From: Gordionus sp. m RMFG-2023
Taxonomy: Eukaryota; Nematomorpha; Gordioida; Chordodea; Parachordodidae
DNA length: 64,000 bases
Direction: 5' to 3'
NCBI RefSeq assembly: GCF_954871325.1
Contig: NC_088775.1
Coordinates: 84,979,561 to 85,043,560 of the forward strand
The translations under genes and the position numbers were made by a program. Each line of letters starts with the position of its first letter. Position 1 is the first letter of the stretch. Below, in pieces: positions 1 through 11,134 of this stretch. The notes under the pieces were generated by a model. It saw nothing but the letters and a program-made list of their open reading frames with translations, was not told the DNA's origin and made no database searches.

Positions 1-353
1 GTGGTGCTTATTCTGAGAGAGGATATCAACCCTGCTATCAAGATATTCAACTAACTTTTAGATATCAAAAGTATTTGAAAGTGATCATCGAATAGCTAAA
101 GAAGTTTGAACTATGTCATATAGATTGGTAAAAACTAATGAAATTCCTTTTGTTGACGTTTGCGTTAAGATTTACTTCATAGGGTAGAAATTAGTAGTTG
201 TCTACATCTAAATGAACATGTTGGACTTTTTTGAAATGAGAAATTACGTTGGCTATATCTTTAGCACAAATCACTAAGGTTAGATAATTTTAGTGTCCAT
301 GATACGATCGAATAAGTTGTGTGAGAAACACGTATATATAAAAAGAAGGTTAT
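1..353. other. AT-rich DNA without recognisable gene
   Basis: No open frame of useful length, RNA gene or repeat is visible before the MITE that follows. Confidence 0.5.
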
Positions 354-555
354 TAGTGTTTTTATGGCTCGATTTTTAAAAACAATTTTCCCAATTTTTT
401 GGCCAAAAAAAATTAGGCAATCCTTGAGATTTTTCTCATAGATGGCAAAAAGGTTTTGACATCTATTAACGAAATCTCTAGGCTTGCGTAATTTAATTTT
501 GGCTAGAATCTTAATTCAAAATTATAATGATAAATCGAGCCATTTAACAACATTA
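354..555. mobile_element. hAT-like MITE (copy A)
   Basis: A short non-coding element with imperfect terminal inverted repeats: the left end begins TAGTGTTTTTATGGCTCGAT and the right end reads ATCGAGCCATTTAACAACAT followed by TA. The flanking 8-mers, aaggttat and gaggtaac, agree at 5 of 8 positions, consistent with an eroded 8-bp target duplication. The interior contains gaaatctctaggcttgcg, whose complement recurs in the MITEs at 30190 and 31459, so these are one family. The 8-bp duplication of the best copy and the TAGTGTTGTT ends place the family in the hAT superfamily. No transposase is encoded, so it must have been moved in trans. Confidence 0.7.
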
Positions 556-563
556 GAGGTAAC

Positions 564-1035
564 GATGTGGATAATTGATGAGGAAATGAATGTAACACTA
601 TTGGGAAAATAGTTGCAAAGGTCTTCTAATCAGAATTAAAAGCAGTAGTTAAAGGTTTGAAGGTTGAAAAGAAAAATAGAACAAGAAATAGGTAAAAAGT
701 TCCTTACAAATGGAATCAAAAGAAAAGTGGGAAAAACGATGAATAATTTTTACGAATTGGAAAAAAATCATAGTGCTTATTCATATTCATGAATGTAGTT
801 TAATTTTTTAAGAACGTGAGTTTACAAATTTTTTATTTACCTATGTTCCACTATCTAGTAATGATGATTAATTAATTTTTACGTAACTGTAATTCCGTTG
901 CTTTCATGGTAATAGTTTATATTTTAAAATAGAATATCAGCATTAAAAAAATTGAAAAGTATTAGTTTATGGAACCTTTATTTAACGGTGATGAGTTGTC
1001 TAGAAAAAAATAAAAATTGTGTTACTGAAATTTGC
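564..1035. other. AT-rich DNA, nothing recognised
   Basis: No coding region or repeat can be supported here. Confidence 0.4.
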
Positions 1036-1673
1036 GCTCTATTTTTATATTTAACAATACTTTACTATTTCTTTAATTCCATATAAATCACAATATTTCC
1101 CATAGTTTATTTTCAAAATCAACATCAAATTAAAATCATTTCTATCTCATAAAAGTTTTTTTTTTCATTTCAATAAAACAAGAACAATCATATTTTTCTC
1201 GTATAATATATTTATCAAAAGTCAAAAGTAAACAAAAAAAATACCAAGTGTTTTAATATCAATTCTCGATAAAATAACTAATAAATAAAATATATTCTTT
1301 TTGATTGACATTTTATAATATATATGTACAAATATAATACAAAACTACAACAATTTTTATATTTAACAATACTTTACTATTTCTTTAATTCCATTCAAAT
1401 TACAATATTTCCCATAGTTTATTTTCAAAATAAAACATCAAATTAAAATAATTTTCATCTCATAAAAGTTTTTGTTTTTCATTTTAAAACATAAAAAAAT
1501 TCATATCGTATAATAATATTTATTAAAAGTCAAAAAAGTAAACAAAAAAATACCAAGTGTTTGAATATCAATTCTCGATAAAATAACTAATAAATAAAAT
1601 ATATTCTTTTTGATTGACATTTTATAATATATATGTACAAATATATATCATAATAATACAAAACTACAACACG
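1036..1673. repeat. Tandem duplication, two units of about 320 bp
   Basis: Two adjacent direct copies (about 1036-1351 and 1352-1673) share long blocks such as ttaacaatactttactattt and ataccaagtgttt, and both end in acaaaactacaaca. They differ by scattered substitutions and small indels, so the duplication is not recent. No gene is visible in the unit. Confidence 0.8.
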
Positions 1674-2095
1674 CCCACCCTTCATAGGCCACGTGTTCCA
1701 TTATCCCTAAATATAATTACATATATTCGCTTCATTTTCATAATCTCCAAATCTTCATTTATTTGATATCATTCCTTCATAATCTTCAAGCCTTTCATTT
1801 GTGTCATAGCTCTTGGTCAACATTACTCCCATATTTCAATCATTTTCTTATCTTCCAACACATCCGGGTTATATGTAACATATATGATAAATATATTTTC
1901 AAAATATTATAATCAAAATATATGAATCTAAATATAACTTCTTTCCCAACATAATTACTCAATATTTTGGTCTCAAATGAAATTTGAATTTTCATTTACA
2001 TACTAAACTACATATTATAATAAATTTGTGATCTACGCTATTATTTGTTATAATTTAATATAATTATGTAAATATAATGTTGTAAAATTTAATAA
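1674..2095. other. AT-rich DNA, nothing recognised
   Basis: A small GC-richer patch near 1675-1700 (cgcccacccttcataggcc) sits in otherwise AT-rich sequence. Part of it, gcccacccttcata, recurs near 16904. No gene can be supported. Confidence 0.35.
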
Positions 2096-2235
2096 TAATA
2101 TGTAAATATAATTTTGTGACATGTATATAATATTTTGTTAACATTTGTAAATACAATTTTGTGACATATATACTATATTCTGTTAACATTTGTAAAATAA
2201 ATTTTGTGACATATATACACTTATTTTGTTAACAT
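2096..2235. repeat. Degenerate short tandem repeat, unit about 55 bp
   Basis: Three to four copies of a unit containing ttttgtgacatatata and ttgttaacatttgtaaat follow each other with small differences. Confidence 0.65.
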
Positions 2236-2640
2236 ATTTTAATATTTTCTTTTCTTTCACATTTGGTCCTTTAAACCAATTAAGAACACTACTTTTTTTT
2301 TTAAACAAAAATAAATATATATACACTCATATTTATTTCTTTTCACACCACTGGAGATCGATTATCTTATTTAAGTTTTTTTTTATTTTCTATTATAACT
2401 GTTTTATCAAAGATTATAATAATAAATTTTTATCTCACTTAATTCACTATTCCCACTGGAAAATTTTTCTTTTATTTAACTCATTTTTGCACATGTTAAT
2501 TTAAAAAATATGAATTTAATTATATTTAAAAGTTTGTATTTTAAGTATTTTTTTATATATTCACTCATATTTTTCTCAAAATTAATTTTAAATCACAATT
2601 TAAAAACATAATTCCATAATTAATGGAAAACATTATATAA
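2236..2640. other. AT-rich DNA, nothing recognised
   Basis: An open frame of about 92 codons exists here, but its Phe/Ile/Asn/Tyr-rich composition is what random AT-rich DNA gives. No domain is recognisable. Confidence 0.35.
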
Positions 2641-2875
2641 ATTTCAATAATTAAGCATTTATTGAAACTATATCTACTCATATTTTCCCAATAATTAATA
2701 ATTTAGAATTAATGGAGAACATTTAAGAAATTTTCATAATTTATATACATATATGCACAATATATATAAATCACTAATTAAATTCCCAATCAATTTAAAC
2801 TTAACTTTTCTCAATAATTAAGCATTTATTGGAACTATATTCACTAATATTCTCCCAATAATTAATAATAAATAT
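2641..2875. repeat. Degenerate duplication, unit about 165 bp
   Basis: The block aataattaagcatttattg followed by aactatat and cccaataattaataa occurs near 2648-2705 and again near 2812-2870. Confidence 0.6.
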
Positions 2876-2980
2876 ATCTAATTTAATAGAGTATTTTTTA
2901 AATATTAATGATTTATAACCAATATATACATTTATATGGTATTCATAATAAATAAAAATTAACAATCAATATATTCACTA

Positions 2981-3690
2981 TTAATTCCTTACTTTCATAT
3001 GGTCGTTATGACGTATCCCAATATTTCCGTCACAAAATTTAACCTTACTCATTTTTAATCCAAAATTTTCAAGTACAATACCTTTCTCCCATTTCTGATC
3101 TTTATTATCAAAAATACGACCCCATATTAATTCTCCCACCGGAAATTTTATAATGGCCTTTTCACAAGGTAATATTTTATTACTTCCTTTTGGTGTTAAA
3201 AAATCCAAAAGAAATCTTGTTCTCCTATTCATAAATAACTCTACAGGAGTAATTCCCTCCTTATTTTTTGAATTATTGTAAAATAATTGCGCTAACCAAA
3301 TATCACTTTTTTCTTGTTTAGCCATTTTTATCCAATTTTTTACAATAGCTACCATCCTTACAGCTTGCCCATTCGAGCTAGAATGATAAGGTGGAGTAAG
3401 TATGTGTTGTATTTTTAATTCATCACAGAATTGTTTAAAATTTTCACTTATGAAGGCTGGACCTCCATCAGACACTATTTTGTCCGGCAAACCAAATCTT
3501 GCAAATAATTCACTTAATTTATTATTAACAATTTTAGTTGTATAACCATGTACCTCTGCATATTCTATCCACTTTGAATCGTCTCTCTAAACCATCAATG
3601 ACATGTAATAATGCAACTCCTACACCTTTATTGGATGCATCAACAGCAAGAATTATCTCCAAATCATTGTTAAAACACACTCTCTATAAC
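2981..3690 (-). mobile_element. Ty3/gypsy element, partial broken copy (pol remnant)
   Basis: The minus strand encodes recognisable Ty3/gypsy pol remnants. A short RNase H-like piece (LAVDAS-type motif) lies near 3600-3680 and an integrase core lies near 2981-3580, with IVSDGGPAF, the PPYHSSSNGQA-type motif and the downstream FYNNSKN block. The protein is clearly the same family as the full element at 4544-11496, which lies close by in the opposite orientation. This is a fossil: most of the element, including any recognisable LTR, is missing, and what remains is broken in at least a few places. It is older than its neighbour, judging by sequence divergence. Confidence 0.85.
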
Positions 3691-4543
3691 AATACCTATT
3701 AAAAGCGATAAAATAAACCCCCGTTGAATTAAAACGGTTATAATTTATTTATAAAAAATGAGGCGTAAAAGGGTATATTTTATTTAAGGTTAAATACTTT
3801 CGTGTAAATTGGATTTAAGCCACTAATGATTGTTAAAATCCCATAATTATTAAATATCAATAACCTTTTATATGAAATAATGTAAACCACAAAATATATG
3901 GAACCTAAATAGTAAGGCATTGAATTTAAAACTTTACAATATATGGCATTTAAAAATTGATCGGCTACAAAATGATTAAATTTGTGTCAACAAAATAGGT
4001 TGCGAAAAAATAAGAAATATTAAAACTTCAAAAATTTTTAGACATATAATTAAATTGAGAATTGACATTTGTGATGAAACTCAGAATATTTTTTGCATTT
4101 TATATTTATTCAGGTTAGTATCGACAAAATGAGTATAAATTATTTATTATACAATTTAAAAATTTGTTTTTACTGAGAATTGATTTTAATATTTCGACTA
4201 TTTATAAAAATAATTGTAGGAGCTATGGTTATTTTAATATTTTTATTGATATATTTTTATATAAATTAAATTACTCAAGAAAAAGTGAATTAAAATTAAT
4301 ATTCTTTAAATATCATTATTATAATAACTAAAAAATATTACACCATCTAACGGATATTATATTATCACATAAATATATTTTTAATGGGGTATTTTTTTAA
4401 TAATTATATATCTACTTATTGATATTGTATAATAAAAAAATAAAAATTTATTCAATAAACAATTTTATATATTTAGTTTATTACTAAAAATAATAATATT
4501 TAAAAATGTAAAATATTAATAAAAATATATTTTAAAAATAAAT
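3691..4543. other. Very AT-rich DNA between two gypsy copies
   Basis: No gene is recognisable. The segment ends at the 5' LTR of the Ty3/gypsy element; its last four bases, aaat, recur right after the 3' LTR. Confidence 0.4.
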
Positions 4544-4905
4544 GTATTATAATTATCTTAAATTACATTTTACATTTTATTGATTGCGTATTATAATTAT
4601 CTTAAATTACATTTTACATTTTATTGATTGCGTATTATAATTATCGCAAATTAATTATATTTTTTGATTAAATTTTTAAAAAAAATAAAATTAATAAAAG
4701 ATAAAAAAAAAGGAGTTGTAAAAAAAAAGAGGAGTTGACGTAAGTTTTTTTTTTAAAATAAGAAAATTATTATCAAAAGTTAAGTGTGGAAATTAATTAA
4801 ATTTAAAGGAGTTGAAACAAAATAGTTTGAAATAAGAAAATTGCGTTTAAAGAGTTGATCGTTTTTTTTTATTAAAAAGTGTTAATAAGGGAGAGAAATA
4901 CTACA
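4544..4905 (+). repeat. 5' LTR of the Ty3/gypsy element
   Basis: This 362-bp repeat matches 11135-11496 throughout as read, including the lengths of its A and T runs. It contains an internal tandem duplication (gcgtattataattatc followed by a ttacattttac block) and four copies of a GGAGTTG/AGAGTTG heptamer. It ends in ACTACA, the usual CA end. The shared sequence begins GTATTA instead of TG; in the 3' copy a TGTTGG lies 13 bases further upstream, so the true LTR edge is uncertain. Confidence 0.85.
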
Positions 4906-4906
4906 T

Positions 4907-4926
4907 TGGTGCCGTGACCAAAACCC
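4907..4926 (+). promoter_or_regulatory. Primer-binding-site-like sequence
   Basis: TGGTGCCGTGACCAAAACCC begins one base after the 5' LTR. It starts with TGG, the complement of a tRNA CCA end, as retroelement primer sites do. Which tRNA it pairs with cannot be told from this window. Confidence 0.6.
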
Positions 4927-5262
4927 AAGTGTTGTGAATTGTTGAATAAATTTTAAAGAGTTGTATTTGAACAAAATATACAAGTGTTGTAAATTATTGA
5001 ATAAATTTTAAAGAGTTGAAGTTAAACAGAATATACAAGTGGGTTGAAAAATTATATTGTAATTGTATTAACGGATTTGATTTAATAGAAATTGTTGTTA
5101 AATTGGTATTAAATAAAATTACAGGAGAAATTCGAAACGAATTTAACGAAGAAAAAGTTTGAGTTGAATATATGTATAAGTGTATATTTGGAGTATTTAC
5201 GTTATTAATACTGTCTTATTTATTAACACTACAAATTATTAAAATATTTATTCTAAAGGTGA

Positions 5263-6060
5263 TTGTCAATTTTTTGTGAGATGAAAAGTTTTAAATTTAT
5301 AAAATACTGGGAAGTTCAATATAATATTATTGGAGCGTTGCTGGTGTTGGGTATATGGATGTGTAGTTTAATCCTAGGAAGGAGGACTAGGCGCAATCGA
5401 AGTGTTAGAATCAAAGGGCAGACTTTAACGATAGAAGGAAATAATGGAGAGGAGGATGTGATGGGAAAGGTAACATGGTTGCCAGTGCAGGAATTAATAA
5501 AGGGTTGGACTGATAGTGAGGTATTAGGTTTGTCAGAAAATAATTTAATAAATAGACGTGCTGAAGGTGATGTATTTGGAAAATATGGGTATAAAAGTCA
5601 AGTGTTGAGACCATATGGAGACAGAGAAAATCTGGTGAAAAATAGAACGGAGATGAGACCGAGATTTAATTCTCGAGGGAGAGGAGACATAACTTGTTAT
5701 AATTGTGGTGGACAAGGACATATGGTTAGGGATTGTCAAGAAACAAAGTGTTTTGGATGCGGCAAACGTGGTCATATAGCACCCTTTTGTCCGCAGAAAC
5801 AAGAAAGATTGAGATGCGCCGGGTGCGGGAGATTTGGTCATAATAAAGAGGATTGTAATGTAGATAGATATAATACAAGGGGTGGTTTCCCACAAAGGGG
5901 AATGGATCAACAAAATACTCCCATGGTACGAACTATAGAAAATAAGAGGAGCGAAGGAATAATGGTGTCGAAACATACTGAGGAAGGAAAGGCGTTGAAT
6001 GCGATGTGTTTTAAATGTCGGAAGGAAGGGCATGTGGCTAGAGATTGTTTAAATTGTTGA
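5263..6060 (+). CDS. gag/nucleocapsid-like open frame of the Ty3/gypsy element
   Basis: A 265-residue open frame whose second half carries four CX2CX4HX4C zinc knuckles (CYNCGGQGHMVRDC, CFGCGKRGHIAPFC, CAGCGRFGHNKEDC, CFKCRKEGHVARDC) at roughly residues 145-160, 163-178, 186-200 and 250-263. Such knuckles bind nucleic acid and are the hallmark of retroelement nucleocapsid. The first 45 residues include a hydrophobic stretch that could be a membrane segment, which is unusual for gag. A capsid domain is not recognisable, so this may be only the nucleocapsid part. It lies just upstream of the protease region. Confidence 0.75.
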   Translation: MSIFCEMKSFKFIKYWEVQYNIIGALLVLGIWMCSLILGRRTRRNRSVRIKGQTLTIEGNNGEEDVMGKVTWLPVQELIKGWTDSEVLGLSENNLINRRAEGDVFGKYGYKSQVLRPYGDRENLVKNRTEMRPRFNSRGRGDITCYNCGGQGHMVRDCQETKCFGCGKRGHIAPFCPQKQERLRCAGCGRFGHNKEDCNVDRYNTRGGFPQRGMDQQNTPMVRTIENKRSEGIMVSKHTEEGKALNAMCFKCRKEGHVARDCLNC

Positions 6061-6219
6061 CTATATGATAGTGTGGATAATATAATTAAAAGAGGGCAGG
6101 AAAAAGAGGTGAAAAATATAAAATCCAAGGATGTAATTGGAAAAAGGAAAGAAAAAGGGTTGAAAAATATGTATTACAATAGTAAAATAGAAGAAAAAAA
6201 AGATATAAATATGTTACAA

Positions 6220-6520
6220 GAAGGGAGGGCGTATGATATTTGTCCCAGAGTGTTGTTAAATTTTAATGGAAATTTTGTGCCAATGTTATTTGATACAGGG
6301 GCGGCGATTACAGTGATGGGATATGATACATATCAAAGTGTGTGGCCAGATGGTAGAATTAAAAGAGAGGAAATAAAGGTTCGACAATTCGATGGATCAG
6401 AGATGGCAATAATGGGAAGAGTCGAGATTGAGTTGATGATAGAGAGCAGAATAGTAGTGTTGGATTTATGGATCATTGATAAAAGAGTTGAAACGGTTTT
6501 GGGATGGGAATGGATTGTAC
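6220..6520 (+). CDS. Aspartic protease region of the Ty3/gypsy element
   Basis: The motif LFDTGAAITVMG is the catalytic Asp-Thr/Ser-Gly-Ala signature of a retropepsin, which works as a dimer to cut the polyprotein. It lies in an open frame downstream of the nucleocapsid region and upstream of reverse transcriptase, as expected in Ty3/gypsy. Between protease and reverse transcriptase (about 6690-6900) is a purine-rich stretch with repeated GGGGGAAATA-like units, coding for Arg/Glu/Gly/Lys/Phe-rich repeats. Confidence 0.8.
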
Positions 6521-7029
6521 GCATTGGTCCATGGTATAGTTTTTGGGGTGTATTTGCATGGTGTGGTATATTTTTGCCCATTGTAGGTGATGATGAAAAT
6601 GAAAGTATGATATATTCGGGTAATCAAAGGTTGCCAGGGGTTGAGACTACATTTAATAAAAAGGAGATAGGAGAAGGGGAGGGAAGGTTTGAAATAAGGG
6701 AGAGTTTTAAGGGGGAAATAGGTGAGAATTTTAGGGGGGGGGGAAATAAGAGAAAATTTTAAGGGGGAAATAAGGGAGACTTTTAGGGGGGAAATAGGTG
6801 ATAAGTTTAGGGGGAAAATAAGGGAAAAGTTTAGGGAGGAAATAGGGGAGATTTTTAAGGGGGAAATAGGGGAGAATTTTAAAAGGGGGACTTGGGGAGA
6901 GGATCGCGAAATGTCATGCAATGGGTTGCAAAAAAGAGAAATTGAGTTGCGAGGAGAAGAGCTGGAGACGGAAAAATTGAGAAGTGAAAAAGATATGGAG
7001 TTAGGAATGGCGCGAGTGCGGGAAGGAGT

Positions 7030-7970
7030 TGAGAAATTAATTAACAAATATAAGGAGATTTTTGACGAAGGGTTGGGATGCTTAAGGGATTACGAAGTAG
7101 ATATTAAATTAAAGGAAAATAGTGTACCAAAATTTTGTGCGTTGCGAAGAATACCGTTTGAATGGCGAAAGGAGGTGGAAATAGAGTTGAATCAATGGGT
7201 GAGAAGGGGCATAGTATGTCCAGTGGAATATAGTGAGTGGGCAACGCCCTTAGTGCCTGTGAAGAAAGCAAATGGGAAGCTTCGATTGTGCGCAGATTTC
7301 CGGGTAACTTTAAACCCGTGGGTTGTAGAAGTAAAATATCCGTTGCCACGGATTGAGGAGATATTGGCCAATTTAAAGGGGAGTTTATATTTTTCCAAAG
7401 TGGATTTTTCCAATGCGTATTTACAACTGCGAGTGAGGCCAGAGGTGAGAAATTTGTTAACAATTACTACTCCGCAAGGGTTGTATGCATTTTGTAGATT
7501 GCCGTTTGGACTTAGCGTATCGGCTCCAATTTTTCAGCGGACCATGGCGGCTATTTTTCAGGGGTTGGAGGGGGTTTACTATTATATGGATGATGTGCTG
7601 GTGACGGGAGTAACGCCTGAACAACATGAACAGAGGTTGGAAGAGGTGTTTAGGAGAATTCAGGAAAAGGGTTTGCGAGCAAGTGCTGAAAAAAGTGTGT
7701 TGGGGGTCACAGAAGTTGTGTATTTGGGACACAGAATTACAGGAAAGGAGGTGAGACCCATAGATAAAAATATGGTTGAAATAACAAATATGTGTAGGCC
7801 AAGTAATAAAGTGGAGATACAATCATTTTTAGGGATGGTCAACTATTATCATCGATTTGTGGAGGATTTTGCGCAAATAGCGGCACCATTATATGAATTG
7901 TTGAAAAAAGGAGCACGTTTTGAGTGGAAGAACGAGCAGGAGGAGGCGTTTAAAGCGTTGAAATGTAAGA
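7030..7970 (+). CDS. Reverse transcriptase region of the Ty3/gypsy element
   Basis: The translation shows the standard blocks in order: an RLCADFR-type motif, YPLPRIEEIL, FSKVDFSNAYLQL (first catalytic Asp), LPFGLSVSAPIFQR, YYYMDDVLV (catalytic YMDD), YLGHRI and SFLGMVNYYHRFV. These are diagnostic for a Ty3/gypsy reverse transcriptase, which copies the element RNA into DNA. RNase H follows directly. Confidence 0.93.
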
Positions 7971-8019
7971 TTGGAAAGGAACCAGTGCTTGTGTGTTATA
8001 ACAATGATTAGGAGGTTGT

Positions 8020-8390
8020 GTTGGCAGTGGATGCATCCAATAAAGGGGTTGGTGGAGCCTTATTACATTATATAGATGGGTTGGAAAGACCGGTTATATT
8101 TTTCTCCCGGATCTTTAAGTCACCGGAGACGAGGTACTCGGTTATTGAAAAAGAGGCGTTGGCGGTAATATTTGGGTTGACCAAGTGTAGGGAATATTTA
8201 ATTGGGCGGAAGTTTGTCATATATACAGATCACAAACCTTTAGTGCATCTTTTTAAGAAGGATAATAAAGAGTTGATGTTATCGCCAAGATTACAGAGAT
8301 GGTTATTATTGGTGGGTAGTTTTGATGTTCAAGTCAAATATCGGCGTGGGAGAGAGAATTATTTACCGGATATTTTATCCAGATGTGGAG
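8020..8390 (+). CDS. RNase H region of the Ty3/gypsy element
   Basis: LAVDASNKGVGGALLH, FFSRIFKSPETRYSVIEKEA and YTDHKPLVHLF are the conserved RNase H blocks with Asp, Glu and Asp catalytic positions. The enzyme removes template RNA during reverse transcription. It sits between reverse transcriptase and integrase as in all Ty3/gypsy elements. Confidence 0.9.
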
Positions 8391-8659
8391 CAGGAGAAAT
8401 TTGTGATGAAAAAAAAGGGGATGAGGAAGAGAATGAGCAAGGGTTGATTCGAACGGTAGCGGCAATATCTAGAGGAGGACCCGTAACATGGGAAGGGCTG
8501 AAAAGTGCTACATTGAAGGATCGAGAGTTGACACGAATTAAGGCGTGTATAGCGGGTAGAAAACCATGGAGAATTGAGGACAAGAGGTTCAAAAATGTAG
8601 AAAAAGAGTTGACAATAATGGATGAATGTGTGGTGCGAGGAAATCGTGGAGTAGTTCCG

Positions 8660-9592
8660 AGGAAATTAAGGGAAGCCGTGTTGAACATGATTCATGCTGG
8701 GCATCAAGGGGTTGAACGAATGAAACAATGGGGAAGAGAATATGTGTGGTGGCCCGGAATGAATGAGGAGATTATAAATATAAGCCGGGGTTGCGTGATG
8801 TGTAACTCTTGGGCCAGTATGCCTCGTAGAGATAAAGAAAGTGTTTGGCCGAAAGCTACTCAGGCGTGGGACAGGGTTCACATCGACTTTTTTGATTTTG
8901 AGAACAAGATCTATATACTTGTGGTGGATGCTTATTCAAAGTGGGTAGAATATGAGGAGGTGAGAGGTTTAACGACGCAAATGGTGATAAAAACATTAAA
9001 AAATCTGTGGGCCAGGTTTGGGGTTGCAAAAATAATTGTTTCGGATGGTGGGCCAGCGTTTGTAAGTAGGAATTTTGAAACCTTCTGTGCTGAAACGGGT
9101 GCGAAACATATATTAGCTCCACCTTATCATCCGAGTTCCAATGGTCAGGCGGAACGAATGGTGGCGGTAGTAAAGAGTTGGTTAAGAAAATCTAAATATG
9201 GAGGGGGCGAGATTTGGATAGCGGTAGCGTATTACAATAATAGCAAAAAAGGGGAGGAAAGGTCTCCAGCGGAGAAATTTTTGGGGCGTCGGACTCGTAT
9301 GCTATTGGATTTATTGAAGCCCACGCCAGATGAGTTGCAAATGACAACGGTCAATGATGAGCAAGTGGTGAATAAGACCTGCGGATTTGTGATAGGTCAA
9401 AATGTGTGGATCAGAAATTATGGAGGTTCAAGGAAATGGGAGTTGGGAATAATAATGGAGAAATTGGGGAGCAGATTATATAAAGTCAAGTTTGGGGATG
9501 GAAGAGATGGTATAAGACATTCCGATCAAATACGGAGGGGAGTTGAACCGGGGCGGTTGAGATCGGGAGGTGAAGTGTTGAGAGAGAAGTGA
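8660..9592 (+). CDS. Integrase region of the Ty3/gypsy element
   Basis: An N-terminal HHCC zinc-binding domain is visible (HAGHQGVERM followed by CVMCNS). The core follows with WDRVHIDFF (first Asp), IIVSDGGPAF (second Asp) and PPYHPSSNGQAERMVAVV (catalytic Glu). The C-terminal part contains basic and aromatic residues and no recognisable chromodomain. The enzyme joins the DNA copy to the host genome. The closest relative in the window is the minus-strand integrase remnant at 2981-3580. Confidence 0.92.
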   Translation, partial: RKLREAVLNMIHAGHQGVERMKQWGREYVWWPGMNEEIINISRGCVMCNSWASMPRRDKESVWPKATQAWDRVHIDFFDFENKIYILVVDAYSKWVEYEEVRGLTTQMVIKTLKNLWARFGVAKIIVSDGGPAFVSRNFETFCAETGAKHILAPPYHPSSNGQAERMVAVVKSWLRKSKYGGGEIWIAVAYYNNSKKGEERSPAEKFLGRRTRMLLDLLKPTPDELQMTTVNDEQVVNKTCGFVIGQNVWIRNYGGSRKWELGIIMEKLGSRLYKVKFGDGRDGIRHSDQIRRGVEPGRLRSGGEVLREK

Positions 9593-10480
9593 AATATCAG
9601 GAATAAAGAGTTGTAATATATAAAAGAGGGGGTGAAACAAGAGTTCTATCTTTGAATTTGTAATATCTAAGGACAAAGAGTTGCAAGCCTGACTAAAAGG
9701 TGGTAATATATTTTTAAAAAAAAGGGGAGGTAAAACAAGAGTTCTCTCTTGGGAAATTGTTAATGTCCAAACAAAGAGTTGGATAATCGTATTCGATATA
9801 GACATATATATCTTAATGCGTAGGGTTTTCTCATTTAGGGAAAAATATCAGGACTAAAGAGTTGTAATATGTAAAAAGAGGGGGTGAAACAAGAGTTCTA
9901 TCTTTGTGAATTTGTAATATCTAAGGACAAGGAGTTGCAAGCCTGACTAAAAGGTGGTAATATATAAAAAAAGGGGAGGTAAAACAAGAGTTATCTCTTG
10001 GGAAATTGTTAATGTCCAAGGACAAAGAGTTAGATAATCTTATTCGATATAGATATATATATCTTAATGCGTAGGGTTTTCTTCTTAAGGGATGTGTAAT
10101 TAAGGGAGTTGACCAAAATATATCGCGTTGGTTGACAACAGTATTTATATATTATTACGGGTTGTCTAATTACCGAAGTTGATTTAAATATATCATTTGG
10201 ATTAAATATAGAAGGAGTTAATTAAGATATATCGCTGTGGTCAATAACAGTATTTATATCTTATTAAGGGATGTTTCTTATTACGAGTTGTCTAATTTAT
10301 TTAATTATGGGATGTTTTCTTATTACGGGTTGTTTAATTTATTTTAAAATTTTTTTTTAGGAAATTAATTTTTATAATTAATTAATCAATTTGTGGAGTA
10401 AAAAGAGTTGTGAACAAGGTCGTTGTAAAAAAAAGGGGGTTTGTTTGTAATTGAACACAAGGGAAAAAATGTAAAATTTG
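9593..10480 (+). repeat. Repeat-rich non-coding tract of the retroelement
   Basis: A unit of about 245 bp is present twice in tandem (about 9597-9840 and 9842-10085), with shared blocks such as gggggtgaaacaagagttct and gcaagcctgactaaaaggtgg. Further shorter degenerate repeats follow to about 10340 (acgggttgt, agtatttatat). The heptamer AAAGAGTTG and close variants recur about once every 100 bases. Confidence 0.75.
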
Positions 10481-10712
10481 GGATGTTTGTGGAGAAAAAA
10501 TTACAAGAGATGTTAAAATTTACGAGCGTGGCAAGTGTTGGCAAAATAATTATGGGGTGTCACGATGTTTTGAATAAAAGAAATTGGCGTTTATATCATA
10601 ATTTTTTTTTATATAATTAAAGTATTTTTGAAAATTAATTTTTTTTATAATTAAAATATTTTTTTTTGAAAATTAACATTTTTTTTTAAAGAAGAATTTT
10701 TAAAATTTAAAA

Positions 10713-11108
10713 ATGCTAGTACATAAGTTTATATATTTACCCGGGATGATCATCAGAATAAGCGTGTTTACGCAAAATACTGAGGAGCGATTATCCGAAT
10801 TCCCTACGCCGGCGGTTCAATCCAGCCCGATACGAAGAGGACGGAATCCTCCACGGACTTGTTATCTCTGCCAATCCCGAGACCACCTACAAGATCGGTG
10901 TCCGCGGAGACCGAGGAGACAACTAGAAAGACAGCCAACCCGGGATATCCAGACGGGACCAGTAATACAGGAGGTACCTGTGTCAAGGGTGGCGCCTACG
11001 GTAGCGGAAGCAGTTGAGACTACAAGCAATGGACTGGTGGAAGCACCCGATATAGTGGATTTAGAGATGACAGATTTAGAATTGGACGCCTTCCTGAGGG
11101 GGGAATGA
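10713..11108 (+). CDS. GC-rich open frame with one zinc knuckle, 3' end of the retroelement
   Basis: A 131-residue open frame between the repeat tract and the 3' LTR. It has one CX2CX4HX4C knuckle (CYLCQSRDHLQDRC, about residues 50-63) in an Arg/Pro-rich context and an acidic C-terminus (DIVDLEMTDLELDAF). Its base composition is far richer in G and C than everything around it, including the rest of the element, so it may be foreign sequence picked up by template switching or insertion. The position is where some Ty3/gypsy elements keep an extra gene such as env, but nothing here resembles an envelope. Function unknown. Confidence 0.5.
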   Translation: MLVHKFIYLPGMIIRISVFTQNTEERLSEFPTPAVQSSPIRRGRNPPRTCYLCQSRDHLQDRCPRRPRRQLERQPTRDIQTGPVIQEVPVSRVAPTVAEAVETTSNGLVEAPDIVDLEMTDLELDAFLRGE

Positions 11109-11134
11109 AGAGATGGTCTTCTGTTGGCGGCGGC

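Noticed and set aside
1036-1673. Pair of 320-bp direct repeats considered as LTRs of the minus-strand gypsy remnant
   Set aside because: The copies are adjacent with nothing between them, do not resemble the LTRs of the related full element, and show no LTR ends.
2226-2504. 92-codon frame rich in Phe, Tyr and Ile
   Set aside because: Composition is that expected from random AT-rich DNA; no motif.
5411-9805. Minus-strand open frames across the Ty3/gypsy element
   Set aside because: They are antisense to well-supported pol and nucleocapsid regions and show no domain.
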